Positions 8,260-15,160 of a stretch of 18,964 bases of DNA are shown here, one piece after another (the first letter of the stretch is position 1; each line of letters begins with the position of its first letter). The notes beneath the pieces were generated by a model that worked only from the letters and a program-made list of their open reading frames with translations, was not told the DNA's origin and did not search any database. Where the stretch lies: NCBI GenBank assembly GCA_900546265.1, contig URCA01000051.1:1-18964 (forward strand), given 5' to 3'. Source of the stretch: an uncultured Oscillospiraceae bacterium (GTDB taxonomy: Bacteria > Bacillota > Clostridia > Oscillospirales > Acutalibacteraceae). A program made the translations under genes and the position numbers.

Positions 8260-9462
8260 ATGAACGACATGCGGGGGCTGCGGAGACGGACGGCTTGGCT
8301 GGTGCTGCTGGCAGTGGTGCTGACGGCGGCACTTAGCGGCTGCGGGGAAGAGGTGGAACGGACCTTTTTCCTTGAAGGCGTCACGCTGGAAACGGCGGAG
8401 GCTGTGCCGGATACCGACACGCGGGCGCTGCTGCGCGCCTATTTCGCCTGGCGGGCGGACAGCTTCGGCCGGGCGGCGGGAGCCGTGCCGACGGAGGGAT
8501 GGGCGGAGGCTCCGGCCATGGCGGAGGCGGTAAGCGCGGCGGAGGCGAGCCGACGGGAGTGCCTGAAAACGATGATGGACGGGTGGGGGTGCGTCTATTC
8601 CGGCGCGAAAACCACGCTGCGGGTGGACAGAACGGCGCGGGCCGGGCGGTACACCGAGCTGTGGGTCTACGAGGCGGGGTATTTCGCGGCTTGGTATCCC
8701 GGCTACACGGGGCCGGACAAGGCGGACTGGTCGGGCAACGGAGTCAAGCATGTGCTGCGCATTGAGGACGGCCGGGTGGCCGCGGATATCTACCACGAGG
8801 GGCGGCCTACCGGAGCGAAAAGCGGCGATTTTGAGACGGATCCGTCCTACATCGCCTATGCGGGGCGGGTATCGCCTCCACCCGAGGCGGTGGAGGGGCG
8901 GCCGCCTCTGCTGCCCGTCAACCGGCCGCGGTTTTCGGCGGGGTACGATCCCGGCCAGGCGCTGGCTTACGCGGAGAAGTGGGCCCTATCTCGCAACCCG
9001 GCGGTGCACGATTACTCGCTGGAAGGCGGAGACTGCTGCCATTTTGCTTCCCAATGCCTGGCGGCGGGCGGCCTGCCGGAGGAGGGAGACTGGAAGGCCG
9101 GAAGCCTGGCCTATATCAATTCCACCCGGCTGTACGCCTATCTGACCGGGCCGGGGGGAGCGGGCCGGGGTATGGCGGTTATCCGCCAGAGGGATCCGGC
9201 GGGCAGGCAGGCGGCGGCCGGGGGCAAGACGGTAAAGGCGGCGCGGCTGCTGTTCCCGGGCAGCCCGGTGTTTTACCGGTGGGGCGGCGGCTATGTGGGC
9301 GACAGCAAATGGAGCCATACCGCCTTATGCGTGGGCTATCTGGGGGACGGCACCCCGGCGGTCAGTTCCCACACCGGGGACAAGTACCGGATCAAATGGA
9401 ACTACGGCGGGGCGGACTGCGATTACGGAACAGCGCAGATGACGCCGGGGCCGGGAGCATAA
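8260..9462 (+). CDS. Lipoprotein with C-terminal putative amidase domain (Amidase_6-like)
   Basis: The 400-residue product starts with a positively charged n-region and hydrophobic stretch ending in the lipobox LSGC, so Cys28 should be lipidated and the protein anchored outside the membrane. Residues about 45-215 form an unrecognised N-terminal region. From about 229, YDPGQALAYAEKW, then GGDCCHFASQCLAAGG with the likely nucleophile Cys259, WSHTALCVGY with His353, and a late SSHTGD match the layout of the putative amidase domain (PF12671) related to NlpC/P60-type cysteine hydrolases. A role in cell-wall or peptide amide hydrolysis is inferred. GGGGAGG (8251-8257) is very close to ATG 8260; ATG 8269 (three codons in) is possible and also keeps the signal. 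It is followed 11 bp later by the next gene, so the two are co-transcribed. Confidence 0.8.
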   Translation: MNDMRGLRRRTAWLVLLAVVLTAALSGCGEEVERTFFLEGVTLETAEAVPDTDTRALLRAYFAWRADSFGRAAGAVPTEGWAEAPAMAEAVSAAEASRRECLKTMMDGWGCVYSGAKTTLRVDRTARAGRYTELWVYEAGYFAAWYPGYTGPDKADWSGNGVKHVLRIEDGRVAADIYHEGRPTGAKSGDFETDPSYIAYAGRVSPPPEAVEGRPPLLPVNRPRFSAGYDPGQALAYAEKWALSRNPAVHDYSLEGGDCCHFASQCLAAGGLPEEGDWKAGSLAYINSTRLYAYLTGPGGAGRGMAVIRQRDPAGRQAAAGGKTVKAARLLFPGSPVFYRWGGGYVGDSKWSHTALCVGYLGDGTPAVSSHTGDKYRIKWNYGGADCDYGTAQMTPGPGA

Positions 9463-9473
9463 GGAGGAAACGT

Positions 9474-10157
9474 ATGATTCTGCGAATCGAGCAGACCCGC
9501 GCCGGGACAGCGCAGACGTTCGACGTCTATACTGACGACAGTTTGGTGTTCACCGGAAGGCTGGGAGCGGTAAGCAAGCGCCAGGAAATCGTGCTGGAGG
9601 GAAAGGACGGGCGGACGCTTACCGGGACATACCTGCCCGCGTGGGAGCTTCAGCGCCAGGCGGAACGCTGGAAGCTGCCGGGATACCGGCTGTCCCAAGG
9701 GCTGCGGTATGGCCGGGCGGGACAAAATGAAGGCTGCTTTTTCCTTGTGCGGGATGGCTTATGGAAGAGCCGGTATGTCATCGCCAATGGCGGCGAGAGC
9801 TTTTCGGTGTATTTTCTGTCCAAAGGGAGTTTTGAGTACCTGTCCATCTACCGGGACGAAAGGCAAATCGCCCTTGTGGAGCATTATCTAACAGTGGTGG
9901 ACAATCGGGAACGGTATAAGCTGTACCTGCTGGAGGAATACCGGGCGCTTGGGGAGACGTTGACGCTGTTCCTTCTGTATTTCGACAATTGGAACCATGC
10001 TGAGCGGTTTCCAACGGTTTATGGTACGCGAGTGACGAAAGCGTGGTCGCTGTCGCGGTACGCGCACACCTACGATCCCGGATGGAGGGCGGCGCATTTC
10101 CCGCAGGAGAATTTTTTCGGCAAGAGCCGATTGTTCCCGGAGGATACCTCTCTATAA
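9474..10157 (+). CDS. Hypothetical protein, 227 aa, possibly tubby/LURP-one-like fold
   Basis: I do not recognise a named family with confidence. The protein has no signal peptide or membrane segment. It is rich in short hydrophobic strands with many Tyr and Phe residues (for example RYVIANGGESFSVYFLSKG at 100-118 and RYKLYLLEEYRALGETLTLF at 147-166), a pattern resembling the beta-barrel tubby/LURP-one/scramblase-like proteins; this is inference. An aromatic, His/Tyr-rich tail (residues 195-221) is notable. The ATG at 9474 follows AAGGAGG (9461-9467), which overlaps the stop codon of the lipoprotein gene, indicating tight co-expression, perhaps translational coupling. It ends one base before a strong bidirectional terminator. 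Confidence 0.8.
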   Translation: MILRIEQTRAGTAQTFDVYTDDSLVFTGRLGAVSKRQEIVLEGKDGRTLTGTYLPAWELQRQAERWKLPGYRLSQGLRYGRAGQNEGCFFLVRDGLWKSRYVIANGGESFSVYFLSKGSFEYLSIYRDERQIALVEHYLTVVDNRERYKLYLLEEYRALGETLTLFLLYFDNWNHAERFPTVYGTRVTKAWSLSRYAHTYDPGWRAAHFPQENFFGKSRLFPEDTSL

Positions 10158-10193
10158 AAACCGGGCCGGACGATTTTTCGTCCGGCCCGGTTT
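10158..10193. terminator. Bidirectional intrinsic terminator between convergent genes
   Basis: AAACCGGGCCGGACG (10158-10172) pairs perfectly with CGTCCGGCCCGGTTT (10179-10193); the loop is ATTTTT, with A-T closing possible. The run of A's on the left becomes a T-tract for the minus-strand GH25 transcript, and TTT on the right serves the plus strand. It begins directly after the stop of the 227-aa gene. Confidence 0.88.
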
Positions 10194-10235
10194 GGCATCG
10201 GGAAGGGTGAGAAGGCATCAAGGAGACGGTTCCGG

Positions 10236-10994
10236 TTATGCCGGGGAGCCCACATAGGCGGCAAATTCCTCGGGGGTGCCGGAAAAGACGTTCATGTCGA
10301 TACAGGGCTCCCGGCCGGTATAGCCCTGCAGCCGGGCGTTGTCCGCGTACTGCCAGAAGGTCCAGGGGCGGGATGCCGGCAGGCTGGGGGTGAAATAAAC
10401 GTCCCGGATCCAGAGGTCGTAATCGTCATACCTGCCCTCCAGGTAGAGGCGGTAGGCTTTCCCGGTGGCGTACAGGATGGGGCGAACGCCGTAATGGGCT
10501 TCCAGACAGCGGAGCAGGGCGTCCAGCTGGGGATGAACATCCGCGGCGGCGGGGGGATCCGCCGCCTTATCGCCATAGAATTCCACGTCCACCACGGGAG
10601 GAAGCGCGCCGGGCTCTCGCGGGACGGCGGCGATAAAGTTATCGGCCTGCGTCTCCCCCGGGCTGTCGTAGCTGAAGAAATGGTACGCCCCCACCCGCAG
10701 GGCGGTTTTCCGGGCCTCCTCCCAGTTGTACGAGAAGCGGGGATCCGTGAAGCCGCTGCCCTCGGTGGCCTTGATAAAGGCGAAGGAGAGGCCCTGCCCC
10801 GCCAGGGTGGGCCAGTCGATCTCCCCCTGCCAGGAGGAGACGTCCACCCCCCGGACGGGGTACCGCTCCCGGGAGGGCGTATTCAGCTTGAGGACGCCGG
10901 TAAAGAACAGGGCGGCAAGGACGGCCGCCGCCGTCAGGAGAGCGGCGGCGGGCAGAAGCCAGCGCAGAAGGCGGCGGGTTTTCAGGCTGAACAT
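10236..10994 (-). CDS. Membrane-anchored GH25 family lysozyme
   Basis: GH25 (Chalaropsis/M1-type) muramidases cut the N-acetylmuramic acid to N-acetylglucosamine bond of peptidoglycan. The 252-residue product has a basic start, a single hydrophobic segment at about 10-33 (anchor or uncleaved signal) and then a GH25 domain filling the rest. Diagnostic features are RGVDVSSWQG with Asp51, FAFIKATEGSGFTDPRF (71-87), GAYHFFSYD (102-110), and the catalytic DVE in PVVDVEFYG (Asp136, Glu138). It lacks any cell-wall-binding repeats. The ATG at 10994 follows AAAGGAGG on the complement. It begins 27 bp after the stop of the radical SAM gene, so both are likely one transcript. Probable role is cell-wall remodelling at the membrane face; a purely defensive or phage origin is not suggested by the neighbours. 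Confidence 0.93.
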   Translation of the reverse strand: MFSLKTRRLLRWLLPAAALLTAAAVLAALFFTGVLKLNTPSRERYPVRGVDVSSWQGEIDWPTLAGQGLSFAFIKATEGSGFTDPRFSYNWEEARKTALRVGAYHFFSYDSPGETQADNFIAAVPREPGALPPVVDVEFYGDKAADPPAAADVHPQLDALLRCLEAHYGVRPILYATGKAYRLYLEGRYDDYDLWIRDVYFTPSLPASRPWTFWQYADNARLQGYTGREPCIDMNVFSGTPEEFAAYVGSPA

Positions 10995-11021
10995 GGGGCG
11001 TTCCTCCTTTCAGTTAGTTAT

Positions 11022-11912
11022 TTAAAACAGGGTCAGCTGTTCTTGGGGACCGTAGCCCTCCCGGATGCGGGCGGCGATGTCCTTCATCCGCCAGAGAAGA
11101 CCGGCGGCCCGGCATTCGGCGGTGAACAGGGCCCACAGCTCCTTGTGCCGGGGAGAGACGCAGGCATAGCGGAGGCCGAAGGTCTCGGCGTAGCGGCGGC
11201 GCAGGCCGGGAAAGGCTTCGTCCAGGCGGTCGTAAAAGTATTCCCGCTGGTTATCCCGCAGGGTGACGCCGAAGCCGGGGCCGGCGTAAATCCAGGAGGC
11301 GCCCGCGTCGGCGGCCCGGCGGACGACGGCGCGGATATTCTCCGGCGTATCGTTGATGAAGGGGAGGATGGGCATCAGCAGCACGCCGCAAGGCACGCCC
11401 GCCCCCGTCAGGGCGCGCATGGCGGACAGCCGGGCGCTGGTGGGGCAGACACACCGCTCGATGGCGCGGCAGAGAACGTCGTCCGCCGTGGTGACGGTGA
11501 AGTTGACGGCGGCCGGGGCGTGCCGCCGGACGGCCAGGAGCCGCTGTGCGTCCCGGACGGCCAAATCCGACTTGGTGGCCAGCACGGCGCCGAAGCCGTG
11601 CCGGGCAAGGAGGTCGAGGGCGCCGGCGGTCAGGCAGGCTTCTTTTTCGAAGGGGTTATACGGATCGCTCATAGCGCCGGTGTGCACGATGCCGCTGCGC
11701 CGCTTGGCGAGCAGCTCCCGGCGCAGGATCTCCAGGGCGTTTTCCTTGGCCCGCACGGTGTCGAAGCGCTCCACCCGGTAACAGGAGGAGCGGGAGTCGC
11801 AGTAAATGCAGCCGTGGCAGCAGCCCTTGTAGAGATTCATGTTGTAATTGGCGCCGAACCAGGCGGTATCCGCGTAGCCGGACAGGATGGTTTTTGCGGG
11901 AATGGTTTCCAT
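11022..11912 (-). CDS. Radical SAM protein, SPL/Rv2578c-like
   Basis: The 296-residue product carries the radical SAM cluster motif CxxxCxxC as KGCCHGCIYCDS (Cys31, Cys35, Cys38), after a conserved-looking start (ILSGYADTAWFGANYNMNLYKGC split around residues 10-31). Further motifs, MSDPYNPFE near 85-95 and TKSDLAVRD near 120-130, agree with the group related to spore photoproduct lyase that is often annotated 'SPL family radical SAM protein'. Such proteins bind a 4Fe-4S cluster and cleave S-adenosylmethionine; their substrate is generally unknown. The ATG at 11912 was chosen because AAGGAGG lies 7 nt upstream; an in-frame ATG at 11999 would extend through the promoter region. GH25 lysozyme lies downstream in the same direction. 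Assignment as a true photoproduct lyase is unlikely, as the protein is shorter. Confidence 0.9.
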   Translation of the reverse strand: METIPAKTILSGYADTAWFGANYNMNLYKGCCHGCIYCDSRSSCYRVERFDTVRAKENALEILRRELLAKRRSGIVHTGAMSDPYNPFEKEACLTAGALDLLARHGFGAVLATKSDLAVRDAQRLLAVRRHAPAAVNFTVTTADDVLCRAIERCVCPTSARLSAMRALTGAGVPCGVLLMPILPFINDTPENIRAVVRRAADAGASWIYAGPGFGVTLRDNQREYFYDRLDEAFPGLRRRYAETFGLRYACVSPRHKELWALFTAECRAAGLLWRMKDIAARIREGYGPQEQLTLF

Positions 11913-11956
11913 AGCGCGCCTCCTTGGCAGGATGCCGGGCTTTGCCCGTCCAGGAC

Positions 11957-11965
11957 AGTATACCA
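11957..11965 (-). promoter_or_regulatory. Candidate extended -10 promoter for the radical SAM/GH25 pair
   Basis: On the minus strand TGG-TATACT (11957-11965) forms an extended -10 about 45 bp before the ATG at 11912, without a good -35. A second candidate is TGC-TACAAT further upstream (11998-12006). Either could drive the pair; the choice is not resolvable by eye. Confidence 0.4.
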
Positions 11966-12039
11966 GCCAAAACCGGACAACGGGGCGTCTGTTTATCATT
12001 GTAGCATAGAAGGGAAGAGAAGGAAATCCCTCCGGCGGC

Positions 12040-12069
12040 TTGCCAAATCCGGCGCAGGCGTGCTACAAT
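12040..12069 (+). promoter_or_regulatory. Predicted promoter for the lipoprotein serine hydrolase
   Basis: TTGCCA (12040-12045), an 18-nt spacer ending in TGC, and TACAAT (12064-12069) make a good sigma-A promoter with extended -10. The start point would be about 45 nt before the TTG start codon at 12120. Confidence 0.7.
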
Positions 12070-12119
12070 GTCTACAGATCGAGATTCCGACAGGGTTCGA
12101 CAAGGGAGGCGGTTCGGCA

Positions 12120-13502
12120 TTGAAGACGTGGGGACGGGGACTGGCGGGGCTGCTGGCGGCGGGACTGCTGGCCGGGGCGCCCGGCTGCGGCCGGCCGGAG
12201 ACCCAGGAAACCATGGCGGGCACGCAAACCACCTCGACAGCGGCGGCGACAACCACGGCGGCCACGACGGCTGGAACCGACGCGACAAGCGGCTCCATTG
12301 CCTTCGACGCGGCCTCGACGACCGACAAGACCACCACCACGCGCACCAAGTCCACCAGCGGCGCGAGCACAGCGGCGCCGTCAGTCCAGGCGAAGCTGCG
12401 GGCGGCCATGAAAACCAGCAGCGTGCGAGGGTTGTCCCTGGTGGCATTCCGGGACAAGGAGATTGTATTCTCCTTTTACGACGGGTACATGGACGCGAAA
12501 AAGACCAAGCTGGTCAACGCGAACACCAAATACCGGATTGCATCGGTATCCAAGACCATCACCGGCATCCTGGCCATGCAGCTGCAGGAACAGGGACGGC
12601 TGGACATCGACAAGGATATTTCCGCCTACATGGGGGTGAGAGTCCGGTCGCCGAAATACCCGGACGCGGTAATCACCACCCGGATGCTGATGACCCACAC
12701 GTCCGGCGTCATCGGCGGGGCCGCCTATGACAAAAACACGGGGGATCCCCCCTATCAGCCGCTGACCGCCGTGCTGGGGAGCAGCGGATGCTTCACCGGG
12801 AGCCGGCCGGGAAAAAGCTTCCGCTACAGCAACATGGGGGCCGCCATGGAGGGCGGGGTCATCGAGGGGGTGACCGGCAAGCGGTTCTACGACTACGCCG
12901 GGGAGCAGTTCGCGGCGCTGGGGATGGACGCGGGCTATCTGCGCACCAAAATCAAGGACACGGCCTCCATCTCCCCCGCCAGAAGCGCGGACGTGCCGAA
13001 CTGGAAGCGGGTGGAGGGCGCCTACGATACCATTCCGCTGGGGCAGATGTACTTGCTTGGGCACGGGGATCTGATCATCTCCGCCCAGGATTTGGCCCAG
13101 TTCGCTATCGCGCTGGCAGGGGATGGCTCCACGAAAACCCACCGGATTCTGTCCGCCGAATCGGTGAAGGCCATCAACACCGTCTACAGCCATTCGGGCA
13201 AGGACGGCATCGGGCTGAACATGAGCATGACGAAGGATCTGGCGGACGGGCGGCTGATTTACGGCCATTCGGGGCAGGCGTATGGGATGATCGCGGGGCT
13301 GTATTTCGACCCGGTGGATCACACGGGGGTGGTCTTCATCACCAACAGCGCCTCCACCGCCAAGAACCGCAAGGGCAAGTACACCCTCACCGGCAATCTG
13401 ATGGAGATTCTCTACCGGGACGTGCTGGGCGCGCCCGCCTATAAGGGCGGGCCGATCGCGGCCCCGACGGGCAGCATTCCCATGCCGGAGGACAAGGGAT
13501 AA
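12120..13502 (+). CDS. Lipoprotein serine hydrolase (beta-lactamase/PBP family, PF00144)
   Basis: The 460-residue product starts at a TTG (12120) 10 nt after GGGAGG (12104-12109); the TTG gives a short basic start, hydrophobic core and a lipobox-like APGC with Cys23, so it is predicted to be an extracytoplasmic lipoprotein. Residues 31-88 are a Thr/Ala/Ser-rich linker. The catalytic domain has SVSK (Ser142 nucleophile, Lys145), YSN (Tyr236-Asn238) and HSG (His383-Gly385), the three motif positions of class C beta-lactamase-like enzymes, esterases and D-aminopeptidases. Substrate cannot be deduced; D-amino-acid peptides or esters are usual. The open frame extends far upstream, but that part is antisense to the radical SAM and GH25 genes and is noncoding. 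It has its own promoter and terminator, so it is monocistronic. Confidence 0.93.
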   Translation: MKTWGRGLAGLLAAGLLAGAPGCGRPETQETMAGTQTTSTAAATTTAATTAGTDATSGSIAFDAASTTDKTTTTRTKSTSGASTAAPSVQAKLRAAMKTSSVRGLSLVAFRDKEIVFSFYDGYMDAKKTKLVNANTKYRIASVSKTITGILAMQLQEQGRLDIDKDISAYMGVRVRSPKYPDAVITTRMLMTHTSGVIGGAAYDKNTGDPPYQPLTAVLGSSGCFTGSRPGKSFRYSNMGAAMEGGVIEGVTGKRFYDYAGEQFAALGMDAGYLRTKIKDTASISPARSADVPNWKRVEGAYDTIPLGQMYLLGHGDLIISAQDLAQFAIALAGDGSTKTHRILSAESVKAINTVYSHSGKDGIGLNMSMTKDLADGRLIYGHSGQAYGMIAGLYFDPVDHTGVVFITNSASTAKNRKGKYTLTGNLMEILYRDVLGAPAYKGGPIAAPTGSIPMPEDKG

Positions 13503-13542
13503 TCCGGCGGGTTCTTTTCGGTGTCTGCCACCAATAGCATAG

Positions 13543-13583
13543 AGGGGCTGCAACATTTTTCGTTTTGCAGCCCCTTCTTTTTG
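13543..13583 (+). terminator. Intrinsic terminator of the lipoprotein serine hydrolase gene
   Basis: AGGGGCTGCAA (13543-13553) pairs perfectly with TTGCAGCCCCT (13565-13575), loop of 11 nt, followed by TTCTTTTTG. A textbook rho-independent terminator 40 bp after the stop codon. Confidence 0.9.
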
Positions 13584-13586
13584 ATC

Positions 13587-13615
13587 TTGCCCATACGGGG
13601 CTTTTTCGGTACAAT
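13587..13615 (+). promoter_or_regulatory. Predicted promoter for the DUF5058/membrane protein/M20 cluster
   Basis: TTGCCC (13587-13592), a 17-nt spacer and TACAAT (13610-13615) lie immediately after the preceding terminator and about 25 nt upstream of the predicted transcript's ribosome binding site. Together with the terminator, this marks the start of a new transcription unit. Confidence 0.75.
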
Positions 13616-13647
13616 GGGAACGGAGAAAAGAGAAAAGGAGCGTGTTT

Positions 13648-14382
13648 ATGGACAACTTCATGGCAATGGCCAATTCCGGCATGCTGTACCTGATTGCCGG
13701 CGTGGTTATCGCGTTCGTGATGATCCTCGCCGCGGTTTTTCTGGTCAAGGCCTACCGGGAGGGCGTGAAAATCGGGATGGACAAAAAGAAGATGCACAAG
13801 GCCATCACCTCGAGCATCGCTTTTACCGTGGTGCCCTCGGTCAGCATCCTCATCGGGGTCATCGCGCTGTCGGGCTCGCTGGGCATACCGATTCCGTGGC
13901 TGCGGCTGTCGGTCATCGGGGCGCTGCACTACGAAACCATGGCGGCGGACGTGGCCGCCAAGGCGGCGGGGCTCAGCGAGCTGTCGGGACAGTTGATGAA
14001 CGGGGACGTGTTCGTGTCCGTGATTTTCGTGATGACCATCGGCATTATCTGGGGCGGGGTGTTCTGCGTCTTCGGCCTGAAAAAGTACCAGAGCCGGGTA
14101 CTGGGCCGGGTGGGCAAGAAGGACAACCGCTGGGGCACCATCCTGTTCAACGCCATGTTTGTGGGCATGGTGTGCGCCTTCATCGGGGCGGGGTTCGCCG
14201 ACCTGCGCAAAGGGAGCGTGACAAGCCTCATCGTCATCGTGGTGTCCGCGCTGTTCATGGCGCTGTTCACCTGGCTGACGGAAAAGAAGAACCAGAAGTG
14301 GATGGAGAGCTTTTCGCTGTCCTTCAGCATGGTGCTGGGGATGGCGGCGGCCATCGGGGCCAACGCCGCCGGCATCCGGTAG
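13648..14382 (+). CDS. DUF5058-like multi-pass membrane protein
   Basis: The 244-residue product has about six predicted membrane segments (near 11-34, 53-77, 124-144, 166-184, 191-210 and 224-243). Between segments 2 and 3 is a conserved-looking amphipathic stretch IPWLRLSVIGALHYETMAAD (82-101), characteristic, as far as I recall, of the DUF5058 family of Firmicutes membrane proteins. Function is not known; a transporter subunit is the obvious inference. The ATG at 13648 has AAAAGGAG (13633-13640) 7 nt upstream; the in-frame GTG at 13642 lies too close to that site. It is the first gene of a unit with a second membrane protein 50 bp downstream and an M20 peptidase after that, suggesting the three act together. 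Confidence 0.85.
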   Translation: MDNFMAMANSGMLYLIAGVVIAFVMILAAVFLVKAYREGVKIGMDKKKMHKAITSSIAFTVVPSVSILIGVIALSGSLGIPIPWLRLSVIGALHYETMAADVAAKAAGLSELSGQLMNGDVFVSVIFVMTIGIIWGGVFCVFGLKKYQSRVLGRVGKKDNRWGTILFNAMFVGMVCAFIGAGFADLRKGSVTSLIVIVVSALFMALFTWLTEKKNQKWMESFSLSFSMVLGMAAAIGANAAGIR

Positions 14383-14399
14383 CGTGACAGATCCGTGCG

Positions 14400-14415
14400 G
14401 CCGCTTGTGAGCGGC
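14400..14415 (+). other. Small hairpin between the two membrane-protein genes
   Basis: GCCGCT (14400-14405) pairs with AGCGGC (14410-14415) around TGTG, ending just before the ribosome binding site of the next gene. It lacks a T-run, so it may tune expression of the downstream gene within one mRNA rather than terminate. Confidence 0.35.
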
Positions 14416-14432
14416 GGAAAGGAATGGGATTT

Positions 14433-15107
14433 ATGGCCAAGATAAAAAAAGAACGCACCTTTGACGATACCATGCATATTTACGGCCGGATAGGCACCCT
14501 TATAGCGCTGACGCTGATGCTGCTGGTGCCGTTGTTCGTGGCGCTGTATTTTCACGCCTCCCCCGACATGAAGGGGATGCTGATGGGGGCGTTGAGCATC
14601 TGTATCATCTATCTGCCCTCAAGCATCATCGAGGTGATTACCTACGCGCCCATGCTGGGCACCGGGGCCACGTATCTGGCCTTTATCACCGGCAATCTGA
14701 CCAATTTGAAAATCCCCTGCTGCATGACGGCGCGGGACATTGTGGGCACCAAGTACGGCACCAAGGAAAACGAGATCATCTCCACCATTTCGGTGGCGGT
14801 GTCCTCCCTGGTGACTTGTACGGTGCTGATCCTCGGGGTGCTGCTGCTGGCGCCGCTGACCCCGATCCTGCAGAGCCCGGTGCTGCAGCCGGCGTTCAAC
14901 ACGGTGGTGCCCGCCCTGTTCGGGGCGTTGGGGTACAAATATTTCAGCAAGACGCCCCTGGTGGCGGTGGCGCCGTTTCTGTGCATGACGGCGTTGTGCC
15001 TGCTGGTGCCGGCGGCGGCGTCCCAGGTGGCGATTTTGGTGCCGGTGTCGGCGCTGATTTCCATCGGGGCGGCCCGGCTGCTGTATGTCAAGGGCGTGCT
15101 GCAATAA
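14433..15107 (+). CDS. Multi-pass membrane protein, probable partner of the DUF5058-like protein
   Basis: The 224-residue product has a basic cytoplasmic start and about five to six hydrophobic segments (near 20-40, 48-70, 117-142, 157-168, 175-194 and 198-217). The loop between segments 2 and 3 carries a distinctive stretch, YLAFITGNLTNLKIPCCMTA (81-100), with Asn, Lys and Cys residues inside a hydrophobic region that could be substrate-binding; this is inference. I do not recognise a characterised family. The ATG at 14433 is preferred to the in-frame ATG at 14424 because AAAGGA (14418-14423) then lies 9 nt upstream. It is 50 bp after the DUF5058-like gene and 53 bp before the M20 peptidase, with no terminator on either side, so the three probably form an operon. 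Confidence 0.85.
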   Translation: MAKIKKERTFDDTMHIYGRIGTLIALTLMLLVPLFVALYFHASPDMKGMLMGALSICIIYLPSSIIEVITYAPMLGTGATYLAFITGNLTNLKIPCCMTARDIVGTKYGTKENEIISTISVAVSSLVTCTVLILGVLLLAPLTPILQSPVLQPAFNTVVPALFGALGYKYFSKTPLVAVAPFLCMTALCLLVPAAASQVAILVPVSALISIGAARLLYVKGVLQ

Positions 15108-15160
15108 GAGAGAGGAAAAGGTCCGCGCCGGCTTGACGCGGCAGAAGGGAGAGAAATGGC

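Noticed and set aside
10494..12119. Upstream 542-codon extension of the lipoprotein serine hydrolase frame
   Set aside because: This part lies antisense to the GH25 lysozyme and radical SAM genes, crosses the predicted promoter, and has no domain. The TTG at 12120 with its ribosome binding site, signal peptide and lipobox defines the real start.
12230..12385. Thr/Ala-rich stretch as a possible repeat array
   Set aside because: The DNA is not a tandem repeat with a fixed unit; it encodes a low-complexity linker following the lipidated Cys, a normal feature of surface lipoproteins.
12381..13748. Minus-strand open frame of 455 codons opposite the lipoprotein hydrolase
   Set aside because: It overlaps a well-supported plus-strand gene, the terminator at 13543-13583 and the next promoter, and its product shows no family features.
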